Below are positions 1 through 7,369 of a DNA stretch of 12,582 nt, piece by piece. The DNA lies in NCBI GenBank assembly GCA_025454715.1, contig JALONY010000022.1, positions 1-12,582 on the forward strand, in the 5' to 3' direction. Below the pieces are notes generated by a model, which was not told the origin of the DNA, made no database searches, and worked only from the letters and a program-made list of their open reading frames with translations. How positions within the stretch are numbered: the first letter of the stretch is position 1; each line of letters starts with the position of its first letter. A program made the position numbers and the translations under genes. The DNA is from Anaerolineae bacterium (GTDB lineage: Bacteria; Chloroflexota; Anaerolineae; Aggregatilineales; Phototrophicaceae).

Positions 1-224
1 TTGTTCGATTTGCCGAACCCGAGGTTATCGGGGCTGGCGGTCAGGCGCACCTGCGGGTAATGCTGGCGCACCACCTCGGGCGTGCCGTCCGACGACGCCG
101 AGTCGATGACGTACACGTCCGCCGACAAGCCCGACCCCGCGAGGTCGGCGTACAGGGTATCGAGCGTGCCGCGGATGAGGTCACGGGTGTTCCACGTCAC
201 GAGGATGACGGCCAAATCGGGCAT
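1..224 (-). CDS. Family 2 glycosyltransferase, N-terminal fragment (runs off left edge)
   Basis: The first 74 codons of a GT-A fold glycosyltransferase are visible; the rest lies beyond the left edge. The N-terminus starts MPDLAVILVTWN (residues 1-12), the usual first beta strand of family 2 enzymes. Residues 39-48 read VIDSASSDGT, the nucleotide-sugar binding strand with its Asp residues, and residues 66-73 read DNLGFGKS, matching the ENxGFAxA motif of rhamnosyltransferase-like GT2 proteins. Such enzymes add a sugar from an NDP donor to lipid-linked or cell-surface glycans in the cytoplasm or at the inner membrane face. The ATG at 224 lies 8 nt downstream of the ribonuclease Z stop, so it is probably the last visible cistron of that operon. 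The Shine-Dalgarno is weak (GAGTGAG). Family assignment is secure; the acceptor and sugar cannot be told. Confidence 0.88.
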   Translation of the reverse strand, partial: MPDLAVILVTWNTRDLIRGTLDTLYADLAGSGLSADVYVIDSASSDGTPEVVRQHYPQVRLTASPDNLGFGKSN

Positions 225-232
225 GGTGCGGC

Positions 233-1222
233 TCACTCGCTTTGGTCGGGTTCGGCGGTGGCGGGGTCGAGTGGTTCCGGCTCATCCTCGCGCTTGGCCG
301 CCCCCACCCCGCGCTTGACCACGAAATGGTCGTAATCGCGGGCGACCACGGCGTGCGGGAAGATGGCGCGTGCCTCGTCCAGCACGTCACGCTCACGGTA
401 GCGACGGCTGACGTGCCACAAAATCAACGATTTGGCGTTGGCCTCGACCGCCAGCTGGGCGGCTTGAGCGGCGGTCAGGTGGCCGAAAGCGCGGGCTTCC
501 TCGCTGTGCTCACTCAAGAAGGTCGCTTCAATCACGAGGGCGTCAGCGTCACGGGCGTGCTCGACGAGGTTATCGATGCGCCCTGTGTCGCCAATCACGA
601 CCAGCTTAGCGCCCGCCTCTTCTGGGGCGACCACGTCCGACGGCTGAATCACCCGCCCATCCGCCAACGTGACGGCCTGCCCGCGCACCAACATCCCGCG
701 CTCGGGGCCCGCTGGGACGCCCAGCGCCTCGGCGCGCTCGACCAAGAACGGGCGGTGCGGGTTCTCTTGGAAGACGAACCCATAATTGCCGCGCCCGCGG
801 TGCGTCACGTCGAACGCGCTGACCTCATAATGCTTGGCCTTGAGGACTCGACCGGCCTTCAGGTCTATCAGGTGGATGGGCATCGGCATCCGCTCATCGC
901 GCAGCACCACCGAAAACAGCAAGGCATTCACGCGGTCTAGGGCGGGCTTGCCACCATAAATCTCGACGAACTCGACGCTCTCGAAATGGGTGAAGCTCGA
1001 AATTAGGCCGCCCAGCCCGAGGATATGGTCGAGGTGGGCATGGGTCAGCAAGATGCGGTTCAGCTTCTTGTAGCCGAGGCCGCTGCGCAAGATTTGGCGT
1101 TGAGTGCCCTCGCCGCAGTCCACCAAATAACGATGCTCGCCAGCCAAGACCGCCACCGACGGCATCCCACGGTGGATAGACGGCGCAGAAGCGGACGTGC
1201 CGAGAAAAACCAGCTCAAACAT
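233..1222 (-). CDS. rnz: Ribonuclease Z (tRNA 3' endonuclease), metallo-beta-lactamase fold
   Basis: The 329-residue protein is close to the usual 305-330 of bacterial RNase Z. It begins with FLGTSASAPS (residues 6-15), typical of the family. The Zn-binding motif HAHLDH gives His61, His63, Asp65 and His66. His141 in VTHRGRGNYG, Asp212 in GDTGR and His270 in LWHVSRRY complete the metal ligands, and AFGHLTAAQAA (245-255) is the conserved motif near the active site. The enzyme cuts pre-tRNA after the discriminator base in the cytoplasm so that CCA can be added. The last 25 or so residues are an acidic, Pro-rich tail outside the fold. Its ATG at 1222 overlaps the upstream glycosyltransferase stop (TGATG), which indicates translational coupling. 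The Shine-Dalgarno is weak, which fits coupling. An arylsulfatase-like or other MBL hydrolase is unlikely given the complete RNase Z motif set. Confidence 0.93.
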   Translation of the reverse strand: MFELVFLGTSASAPSIHRGMPSVAVLAGEHRYLVDCGEGTQRQILRSGLGYKKLNRILLTHAHLDHILGLGGLISSFTHFESVEFVEIYGGKPALDRVNALLFSVVLRDERMPMPIHLIDLKAGRVLKAKHYEVSAFDVTHRGRGNYGFVFQENPHRPFLVERAEALGVPAGPERGMLVRGQAVTLADGRVIQPSDVVAPEEAGAKLVVIGDTGRIDNLVEHARDADALVIEATFLSEHSEEARAFGHLTAAQAAQLAVEANAKSLILWHVSRRYRERDVLDEARAIFPHAVVARDYDHFVVKRGVGAAKREDEPEPLDPATAEPDQSE

Positions 1223-3243
1223 CAGGGTTCCGTCGTAATCTCAATCGGGTAGAGGATGAGGCGCGAGCCTCGCGGGGTCAAGCCCTCGCCTTGCAACACC
1301 GGCAGGCGCTCACCGGTCTGCTGGCGATAAGCACCGACCGCGAGGGTGTAGGCGCGTTCGGGCAAGGTGTCGGGCACGCTGACCAAATGCACCTGCATCA
1401 AGATGTCGCGCTCTTGCAGCAACACCGGCACGGCGCTAATCAAATCGCGGTTGGCCACCGGCGGCGCGCCGAGGTCGTCGTATAGGTGGGCGAACAGCAT
1501 CAGGTCGGTCGGCAACACCCCATCGACGCGCCAATACGTCACGACGGCGAACGTGCCGCCCGGGGCGACGCGGGTTTGCTGGGTCTCGTAGCCCAAGAAG
1601 GTCAAATTGTTGCCGAGGCGCACGGGCGGGGCGAAGGTCGTGCCGGTCGGGTCGGCCTCTGGCGAGAGGCGTAGCGGCGCGGTCGTGGTCAGCAAGCCGA
1701 TGCGGTCGGCCAAGGGCTGCACCACCTCCAACGTCAGCACGTCCTCGGTCGCGCTGCCCGTGCCCCGCGCCAGCCAATCCAGCACGTTGGAGCTGGCGGT
1801 CTCCAGCAACGACGGGTCGGTGATGACCAATTGCATGGGCTCGCCCCCGTTGGGGAAAATCATGCCGTTGGAGCAGTCGAGGTAAGCGCGCACCTGTTCG
1901 GGGCGGTGCTGCATCAGCCCAAGTAGGCGGGCGGCGTTGATGCTGGACTGCGCCGACGGGTCGAGGGCGTCGCCGGTACAAATCAAGGTCGGTAGGTCGT
2001 CGGCGGTGGCATCGACGCGGGCGGCCAGCTCGGCCACGCGGGCGTTATAGGCGGCGCGGGTGTCGGGCTGGTCGCCCCACCCGCCCAACACATCGACGCC
2101 CAGCCACAGCGCGTTGAAAACCAAGCTCCCCCCGACGATGAGGTAAGCCAAGCGGCGGCGGCGCAAGGTGTGGGCGATGAACGACACGCCCAACCCATAA
2201 CACACCGCCAAGACGACGATGGGCGCCGAAAACGCGATCCAAGACGGGCTATTGGGCGCCAGCAACCCCAGCGGCAACAAGAAGACGATGAAGGTGGCCA
2301 GCACGCTATAGCGCAGGCGCGCCCCACCCCGCAACGCCACCCCGACGCCCACCAACGCAATCACCGCGGTGAGCGGGTCGAACAAGGGGCGGTTGAGCGG
2401 GTTATAAGCGGGGTTGACATCGCCCAGCACGCCCAAGCCCAGCACGGCGCGCAACACCCGCTCGGGCAACGAGGTCGGGTCGATGGTCAAGCCGTTGACC
2501 ACGCGGGCGATGCCGCTCAGCTCGGGCGAGTTGATGCTGGTGACCACATACGGCACCGTCAGGATGATCAGGATGACCCACGTAAAGCCGGTGGCGCGCT
2601 GCACGGAGGGGGTCGGGCGGGGCACCCCGCGCACGTAATAGCCAATCAAGATGACCAGCGCGGCCAAGGCCACGACCGCCCCCGCGGGGTGCAGGTAAAT
2701 CCCCAGCCCCAGCACGGCGGCGATGACCGCAAACCACGTCGTCTGGAAGCTGCCGGTACGCCGCCGCAGGTAAGTCGGTAAGGCCAACACCAACGCCAGC
2801 AACGCCAGCGCAATCAAGAGCGGCAACAGGGTCTCGCGCCCGGTGGTGCGGCTGAGCAGCATCGGCCACCACCCGAAGGCCATCACGCCCATTGCGCCCA
2901 AACCAGCGAGGTCACCATACAGGCGGCGCGTGACGGCGAACACCAGCGCCACCGTCAACAGCCCGACCCAAAACGACAACATCTGATAAATGACGAGGCC
3001 ACTGCCCATCAAGCCGGTATAAGCGGCCAAGATGCTGGGGTACAAGATTTCGCGCCCCTCGCCGCCGATGTCGAAGAAGACTTGTACGGTGCCCTGACGG
3101 ACGTTCTCGGCGAGGCGCAAATCGATGACCTCTTGCCCGCTCAGGCCGGGCGGCAAGCCGTCGAGGTCAATCAGCCGGTAGAACCCGCCCAGCAACAGGA
3201 TGCCGACGGCGATGATGAAGCTGATGCGGCTGTTTTTGGTCAT
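1222..3243 (-). CDS. GT39/PMT-like (GT-C) membrane glycosyltransferase with extracytoplasmic C-terminal domain
   Basis: This 673-residue protein has about ten hydrophobic segments between residues 8 and 387 and a soluble region of about 285 residues after them. The first loop contains LPPGLSGQEV (30-39) and EGREIL (62-67), then a run of helices; this matches the GT-C/ArnT-like proteins common in Chloroflexota, where the loop normally reads LPPGLxxDEA and NGREPL. The catalytic Asp-Glu pair is Gln37-Glu38 here, so one acidic residue is missing. The soluble part has a beta-rich section (about 540-600, FLGYETQ, APGGTF, TYWRVDG) as seen at the end of such proteins. The expected role is transfer of a sugar from a polyprenyl-phosphate donor on the outer membrane face. 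I chose ATG 3243; an in-frame TTG at 3258 would add five residues. Neither has a Shine-Dalgarno. The stop overlaps the start of rnz. Confidence 0.75.
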   Translation of the reverse strand: MTKNSRISFIIAVGILLLGGFYRLIDLDGLPPGLSGQEVIDLRLAENVRQGTVQVFFDIGGEGREILYPSILAAYTGLMGSGLVIYQMLSFWVGLLTVALVFAVTRRLYGDLAGLGAMGVMAFGWWPMLLSRTTGRETLLPLLIALALLALVLALPTYLRRRTGSFQTTWFAVIAAVLGLGIYLHPAGAVVALAALVILIGYYVRGVPRPTPSVQRATGFTWVILIILTVPYVVTSINSPELSGIARVVNGLTIDPTSLPERVLRAVLGLGVLGDVNPAYNPLNRPLFDPLTAVIALVGVGVALRGGARLRYSVLATFIVFLLPLGLLAPNSPSWIAFSAPIVVLAVCYGLGVSFIAHTLRRRRLAYLIVGGSLVFNALWLGVDVLGGWGDQPDTRAAYNARVAELAARVDATADDLPTLICTGDALDPSAQSSINAARLLGLMQHRPEQVRAYLDCSNGMIFPNGGEPMQLVITDPSLLETASSNVLDWLARGTGSATEDVLTLEVVQPLADRIGLLTTTAPLRLSPEADPTGTTFAPPVRLGNNLTFLGYETQQTRVAPGGTFAVVTYWRVDGVLPTDLMLFAHLYDDLGAPPVANRDLISAVPVLLQERDILMQVHLVSVPDTLPERAYTLAVGAYRQQTGERLPVLQGEGLTPRGSRLILYPIEITTEP

Positions 3244-3271
3244 GATAGTGTGTGCCAAGCGTAACGGATGA

Positions 3272-3292
3272 GCGCGAGAAGATAACTCGCGC
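3272..3292. other. Hairpin between membrane-protein gene and GT39-like gene
   Basis: A perfect 7-bp inverted repeat, GCGCGAG at 3272-3278 and CTCGCGC at 3286-3292, encloses a 7-nt AT-rich loop. It sits in the 66-nt gap between the stop of the upstream gene (3310) and the ATG at 3243. No T-run follows on either strand, so it is not a standard intrinsic terminator. A TACAAT hexamer (minus strand, 3301-3296) lies just upstream and could be a -10 box, but I see no good -35. The hairpin could be an mRNA processing or stability element, or part of a 5' leader. Confidence 0.35.
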
Positions 3293-3309
3293 CGTATTGT
3301 ACCACGCCC

Positions 3310-4479
3310 CTACAAACTCGCGATGTTTTGCCACAACAGCACGACCGGCAACACGGCATAGCCCGTCGGCATCACCCAACGCACCCACACCACCTCGGGC
3401 GTCTTGAACAGCTTGGCCAGCCATTGGCCGATGGCGTGCATGGCATAGGTGATGAAAAAGAGCTGAACCATCGACAACGGCAACAGCAGAGTCGAGCGGT
3501 CGAGGCCGAAATAAGCCAGCCCGAACGCGAAGAAACAGCCATACGCCACCAGCATGATGGTGCCCAGCGACGGGTACCAGCGCGCCATACGCGCCACCCC
3601 CAGCACCCCCAACCCCACCCCAATCGGGGTGAATTGCGCGGCCAGCAAAGCGAACGTATCGACCCAACGCGCCCCATCTAGCCAGCCCTCGGCCACCAGA
3701 TAGCGGACGCCACGCGGTACCGAGGACGCCAACTCGGTCGTCAGCCCCCAAACCTCCGGCCTGACGTAAGCCGCGACCATGCCTTGCGCGCCCAACGCGC
3801 TGATGCAGACGAAAATCGCCCAATACCACCACGGCAACGGGCTTTTGGACTGCGACAAGCCGAGCGCGATGGCCGGTGCCCACAGCACGAACAGCGGGTC
3901 ATTGAGCGTGGCGGCGCTGAGGATGAGCAACAAGGCCGCTCGATACGAGGCGCGCAAACGGGCGGGGGCGGGCTCATTGGGGCGCGGGTTGGCCTCGAGG
4001 ATGGTCTGGGTGAGCAGGAACAACGTCCATGCCGAGGCCAATACCGTCAGGCGCAGGCTGCGCGGCTGCCCGACCCCGCTCAAGAACACGCCGGTAAAGA
4101 TGGCCAACCCTATCACCATCGCGACATATGGGCGCTTGGCGAACAACAACAGCGCCCCCACCCCCAACACGGTCGCCAGCCCCAGTGCAATCACGATAGT
4201 GGCGGGCAAAGGCGCGCTGGCACCGCCAGTCTGCTCCCAAAAAGCAGGGCTAAAGGCCAGCGCGAACCCGCCGACCATGCTCATCAGCGCGCCCATCCGC
4301 CGCAACGTGAGCGCCACCCCCACCACTGCCGCCGCCAAGCCCGCCGCCCGCACCAGCGGGGTGTCGCCCGCCCAGACGAACGCGATACCGGAAATCAGGC
4401 CGGTCAGCAAAGCAGGCAACCCGTGGCTCAGGTGGTCAAGCTGGTCACTCGAAAGGCGCAAACGCTGCACGATGGTCAT
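3310..4479 (-). CDS. Unidentified polytopic membrane protein coupled to PBP2
   Basis: I do not recognise this 389-residue protein with confidence. It has about ten hydrophobic segments and short loops, with a Pro/Arg-rich cytoplasmic-type loop near residues 164-178 and charged termini. The stretch ALAFSPAFWEQ (about 73-83) followed by helices, and LNDPLFVLWAPAIAL in the middle, loosely recall DUF2723/GT-C membrane proteins, but the large first loop with acidic catalytic residues is absent. It lacks the FtsW/RodA signature, although rodA often follows PBP2. The ATG at 4479 overlaps the PBP2 stop (ATGA, 4-nt overlap), with a purine-rich GGGGGGAGA directly upstream, so translation is probably coupled. 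A role linked to the elongasome or to glycan export is inference from position only. Confidence 0.8.
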   Translation of the reverse strand: MTIVQRLRLSSDQLDHLSHGLPALLTGLISGIAFVWAGDTPLVRAAGLAAAVVGVALTLRRMGALMSMVGGFALAFSPAFWEQTGGASAPLPATIVIALGLATVLGVGALLLFAKRPYVAMVIGLAIFTGVFLSGVGQPRSLRLTVLASAWTLFLLTQTILEANPRPNEPAPARLRASYRAALLLILSAATLNDPLFVLWAPAIALGLSQSKSPLPWWYWAIFVCISALGAQGMVAAYVRPEVWGLTTELASSVPRGVRYLVAEGWLDGARWVDTFALLAAQFTPIGVGLGVLGVARMARWYPSLGTIMLVAYGCFFAFGLAYFGLDRSTLLLPLSMVQLFFITYAMHAIGQWLAKLFKTPEVVWVRWVMPTGYAVLPVVLLWQNIASL

Positions 4480-6785
4480 TCTCCCCCCGCAGGCGCGATG
4501 CCCTGCCGTTGGTTCTTCAAGCGGAAATAGGCGTCCAGCGTCTCGGTCACGATCGGCACGGCCACTTCCGAGCCTTGCCCACCGTTGTAGACGAAGGCGG
4601 TAATCAAGATTTCGGGTGGGGTCTGGCCGCTCTCGTCATACGGCGCATAGGCCGTAAACCATGCGTGGTCTGGCCAGTTGCCGAACTCGCATTGGCCGAG
4701 CGCAAACGCGATGTTGTCGCAATATTCCGCCGTGCCGGTCTTGCCCGCCACGTCCACATACGGCAGGTTGGCACCGGTGGCCGACCCCGTGACCACCGCG
4801 GCGCGCATCCCCTGATTGACCCACCGCAGGGTCTCGGAGCTATAAAATGGCGGCACATAGTTGACATCGAAGCGGAGCGGGTCGCACACCTGACCGTTGA
4901 ACGGGTACCCGAACGGCACATGCACGCGGTACTCGCGCAGGTCGTCCACGAACGGCGCAGGGTCGATATCGACGAGGGAGCGGTATTGATCGGAATAGCT
5001 GACCGGATTGGCGCACCGCACCGCATTATAAAACGGGCTGTCCGGCTCGCAGGTACAGGCGAGGCTGTTTTGGCCGCGCATGATCATGTCTTCTTGCAAC
5101 AGCAAGGTGATGGGCTGGTCGGGCGGCGCCAGCGCGAGGTTGACCGTGCGGGCGATGATCGGCTCGAACGGGCGGGTGGGGTTACCGGCCTCGTCGAGGA
5201 TGTCGCGCACCAGCGTCGGCTGATACAGCGTGCCGGTCATCAACGCCTGCACCGAAAACACGAACTGGAGCGGCGTGATGTTGATATAGCCCTGCCCGAA
5301 GGCCGCGTTGTAGGTGTCGCCGGTAGACCAGTTCTCGCCATAGACGCGGCGCTTCCAATCGGGGTCGGGCATCCGCCCGGCCAGCTCACCCACCAGCTCG
5401 ATTCCCAGCTCACTGCCGATGCCGGTGGCTTGGGCGTAGCGCACGAGGTTGTTGATGCCCAAGCCGCCCGCCCGCAAGCGCGACTCCGACACGGCGGGGT
5501 TGCCCCCACCCACCTGATAAAAGTACACGTTGCAACTGTTGGAAATCGCGCCGACCATATCCAACGATTTGTGCCCGCGACGATCCCAACACACGAACCG
5601 TTGGGCGCGGGCGGGGTCGTTGGGCGCATAGCGGTTCTCGACGATCAAATCGCCCGGGTCGAACAAGGTGGTGAGCGGTTGGATGACGTTCTCTTGCAAC
5701 GCGGCGGCGGCGGTAATCAATTTCCAGCCGCTCCCGGGCGGGAAAAGCGAGCTGGTCGCCTTGTTGAGCAACGGGTTGAGCGGGTCGTTGAGGATTTGCA
5801 GGTAATACTCGCCGTCGATGCCGCGGGCGAAACGTTGATTGTCGTAGCTGGGGTAGCTGACCATCGCCAGCACCTCGCCGGTGGTCGGGTTGACGGCGAC
5901 CACCACCCCGCGCTGGGTGACGACGCCTTGCCCGTTGGACAGCGCCTCGGCGTTCAGGCTGTCAATCATGCTGGTCAGGGCGTCCTCGGCGGCGGCCTGC
6001 AACTCGACATCGATGGTCAGGCGCAGGTTTTGCCCGGCGGTGGACGGGGTGACTTGCAGCTCACGCTGCACCTGCCCGACCACATCGACCTCGCGGGTGA
6101 TGGAGCCGCGCTCGCCCGCCAAGATGCTCTCCATGTACGCCTCGATACCGGCATAGCCCACGCGCTCGAAACGCGGGTCGAAGCCCAGCTCGCGCAGGCT
6201 CTCGGCCTCGGCCTCCCCCACTGGCCCCAGATAGCCGATGATGTGCGAGGTCAGCGGGCCGGTCGGGTACTCGCGCACCCCGATGGTGGTGATGCTGACC
6301 CCGGGCAGGCTCAAGCGCTCCTCGAGGATGCGGATGGCGGCGGCGCGGTCGATGTCGGTAGCGACCGCGATGGGGCGATACGGCTCGATACCATCGACCT
6401 CGTCGATGATTCGCTCGATGCTGCGGACGAACACCCCGTTACGGTCTTCGCTGACGTATGTGGGCGGCACGCCGGTGAGCGCGGAGATGCGGTTGAAGAT
6501 GGCATAACGCGCCTCGGTGTCGGACGGCAACTCGGCGGGTACGATTTCGACGAGGTAGGCAGGCGCGTTGTTGGCCAACAATTGGTTGTTGCGGTCATAG
6601 ATGATGCCGCGGGTCGCCGCGATACCTTGCACGGTCAGGCGGTTGTCGTCGGCGGCGGTGGCGGCGTCTTGGTAGCGCACCACCTGAAGGTCGTACATCC
6701 GCAGCGTGAAGACCAAAAAGACCGCGAACATCACCCCCTGAAAGAAAATCAGCCGCCAATTCTGAAACCAATTCGCTTGTCGCAT
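4476..6785 (-). CDS. mrdA: Penicillin-binding protein 2 (class B transpeptidase of the elongasome)
   Basis: The 769-residue protein has one N-terminal membrane helix (about 13-31), a PBP dimer domain (about 50-245) and a transpeptidase domain. The catalytic motifs are complete: SGWK with nucleophile Ser352 and Lys355, SCN at 417-419, and KTGT at 682-685. Flanking signatures CW...GH (399-405), NVYFYQVG, GQGYINITPLQ and VAGKTGTAE are typical of PBP2. It cross-links peptidoglycan outside the membrane, working with MreBCD. There are no PASTA repeats. It is longer than E. coli PBP2 (633 residues); much of the excess is an insertion around 552-645 between SxN and KTG, with Cys577, Cys579, Cys591 and Cys634. 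I chose ATG 6785 because GAGAGGT lies 8 nt upstream and the protein then begins directly before the helix. The open frame extends further upstream, but only into mreD. Confidence 0.93.
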   Translation of the reverse strand: MRQANWFQNWRLIFFQGVMFAVFLVFTLRMYDLQVVRYQDAATAADDNRLTVQGIAATRGIIYDRNNQLLANNAPAYLVEIVPAELPSDTEARYAIFNRISALTGVPPTYVSEDRNGVFVRSIERIIDEVDGIEPYRPIAVATDIDRAAAIRILEERLSLPGVSITTIGVREYPTGPLTSHIIGYLGPVGEAEAESLRELGFDPRFERVGYAGIEAYMESILAGERGSITREVDVVGQVQRELQVTPSTAGQNLRLTIDVELQAAAEDALTSMIDSLNAEALSNGQGVVTQRGVVVAVNPTTGEVLAMVSYPSYDNQRFARGIDGEYYLQILNDPLNPLLNKATSSLFPPGSGWKLITAAAALQENVIQPLTTLFDPGDLIVENRYAPNDPARAQRFVCWDRRGHKSLDMVGAISNSCNVYFYQVGGGNPAVSESRLRAGGLGINNLVRYAQATGIGSELGIELVGELAGRMPDPDWKRRVYGENWSTGDTYNAAFGQGYINITPLQFVFSVQALMTGTLYQPTLVRDILDEAGNPTRPFEPIIARTVNLALAPPDQPITLLLQEDMIMRGQNSLACTCEPDSPFYNAVRCANPVSYSDQYRSLVDIDPAPFVDDLREYRVHVPFGYPFNGQVCDPLRFDVNYVPPFYSSETLRWVNQGMRAAVVTGSATGANLPYVDVAGKTGTAEYCDNIAFALGQCEFGNWPDHAWFTAYAPYDESGQTPPEILITAFVYNGGQGSEVAVPIVTETLDAYFRLKNQRQGIAPAGGE

Positions 6786-6793
6786 GGTGCAAT

Positions 6794-6800
6794 ACCTCTC
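6794..6800 (-). promoter_or_regulatory. Ribosome binding site that fixes the PBP2 start
   Basis: GAGAGGT on the minus strand lies 8 nt before ATG 6785. The alternative start at 6953 lies inside mreD and would add a hydrophilic, Arg-rich segment before the membrane helix, so the shorter start is preferred. Confidence 0.7.
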
Positions 6801-6835
6801 GCTTTGCCACCGACGCTGGCGCGCACGGGCGTGCG

Positions 6836-7357
6836 CTAGAGCGCGGCTGGCAACCGACGTTGGGAGACCCGCAGCAGCAGGTAAACGGGCAGGACGAGCA
6901 CGACATTGTACAGCATGACCGGCGCAGTGCGGTTCAACAAGTCGTCGCCCCACGTAATCTGGAACGGTGCATCGGCGGGCATCAGGCCGAGCAAGTGGAA
7001 GGCGTCCAGCATCGCCATCTGATAAAACTGGTAGAGCGCGGTGCCGAACAGCCCCATGATGCCCAAGAACAGCCAGCTCAGCTCATAAAAACGCAGGCGC
7101 ACCGTGTCCATCAACAAGACCATCAGCGCCAGCCCCAGCGCACTGGTGCCCAGCGGCGTGGCCGACATCACGTCGAACAACACCCCGCCCATCAGCGCCC
7201 ACGCCACCGCTTGGCGCAACGGCGCGTTCAGCCCCCACGCAATCACCATCAAATACACGAGGTCGGGGCCGCCCCCCACCAAGTTCAGGCGGGGCATCAG
7301 GGTGGCTTGTAAGACCACCGCGGCAATCAGGTAGGGCAACGCCAACAGATAGCCCAT
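6836..7357 (-). CDS. mreD: Rod shape-determining protein MreD
   Basis: This 173-residue, very hydrophobic protein has five or six predicted membrane segments and fits MreD (usually 160-180 residues). Recognisable parts are the N-terminal helix ending in LQATLMPRL (about 16-24), the PDLVYLMVIAWGL segment (about 31-43), and GGVLFDVMSATPLGTSALG (about 57-75), which corresponds to the conserved GLxxDxxSxxPLGxxAL motif. MreD is an integral membrane partner of MreC, PBP2 and RodA in lateral wall synthesis. The gene starts 12 nt after the mreC stop, with a modest TGAGG about 11 nt upstream of the ATG, and ends 50 nt before PBP2. Sequence conservation in MreD is low in general, so the operon position carries part of the call. 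Confidence 0.92.
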   Translation of the reverse strand: MGYLLALPYLIAAVVLQATLMPRLNLVGGGPDLVYLMVIAWGLNAPLRQAVAWALMGGVLFDVMSATPLGTSALGLALMVLLMDTVRLRFYELSWLFLGIMGLFGTALYQFYQMAMLDAFHLLGLMPADAPFQITWGDDLLNRTAPVMLYNVVLVLPVYLLLRVSQRRLPAAL

Positions 7358-7369
7358 CGTTCGGCGGCC

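Noticed and set aside
242..940. Plus-strand frame of 232 codons opposite rnz
   Set aside because: Antisense to a gene with complete RNase Z motifs; no recognisable domain.
3272..3292. Intrinsic terminator
   Set aside because: The hairpin is not followed by a T-run on either strand.
4509..6839. Open frame of 776 codons on the plus strand opposite PBP2
   Set aside because: It is antisense to a fully motif-supported PBP2 gene, the translation is His/Gly/Val/Arg-rich with no known motifs, and long antisense frames are common in GC-rich DNA.
6786..6953. N-terminal extension of PBP2 by 56 codons
   Set aside because: It overlaps mreD in another frame, is Arg/Ala-rich, and a good ribosome binding site precedes ATG 6785 instead.
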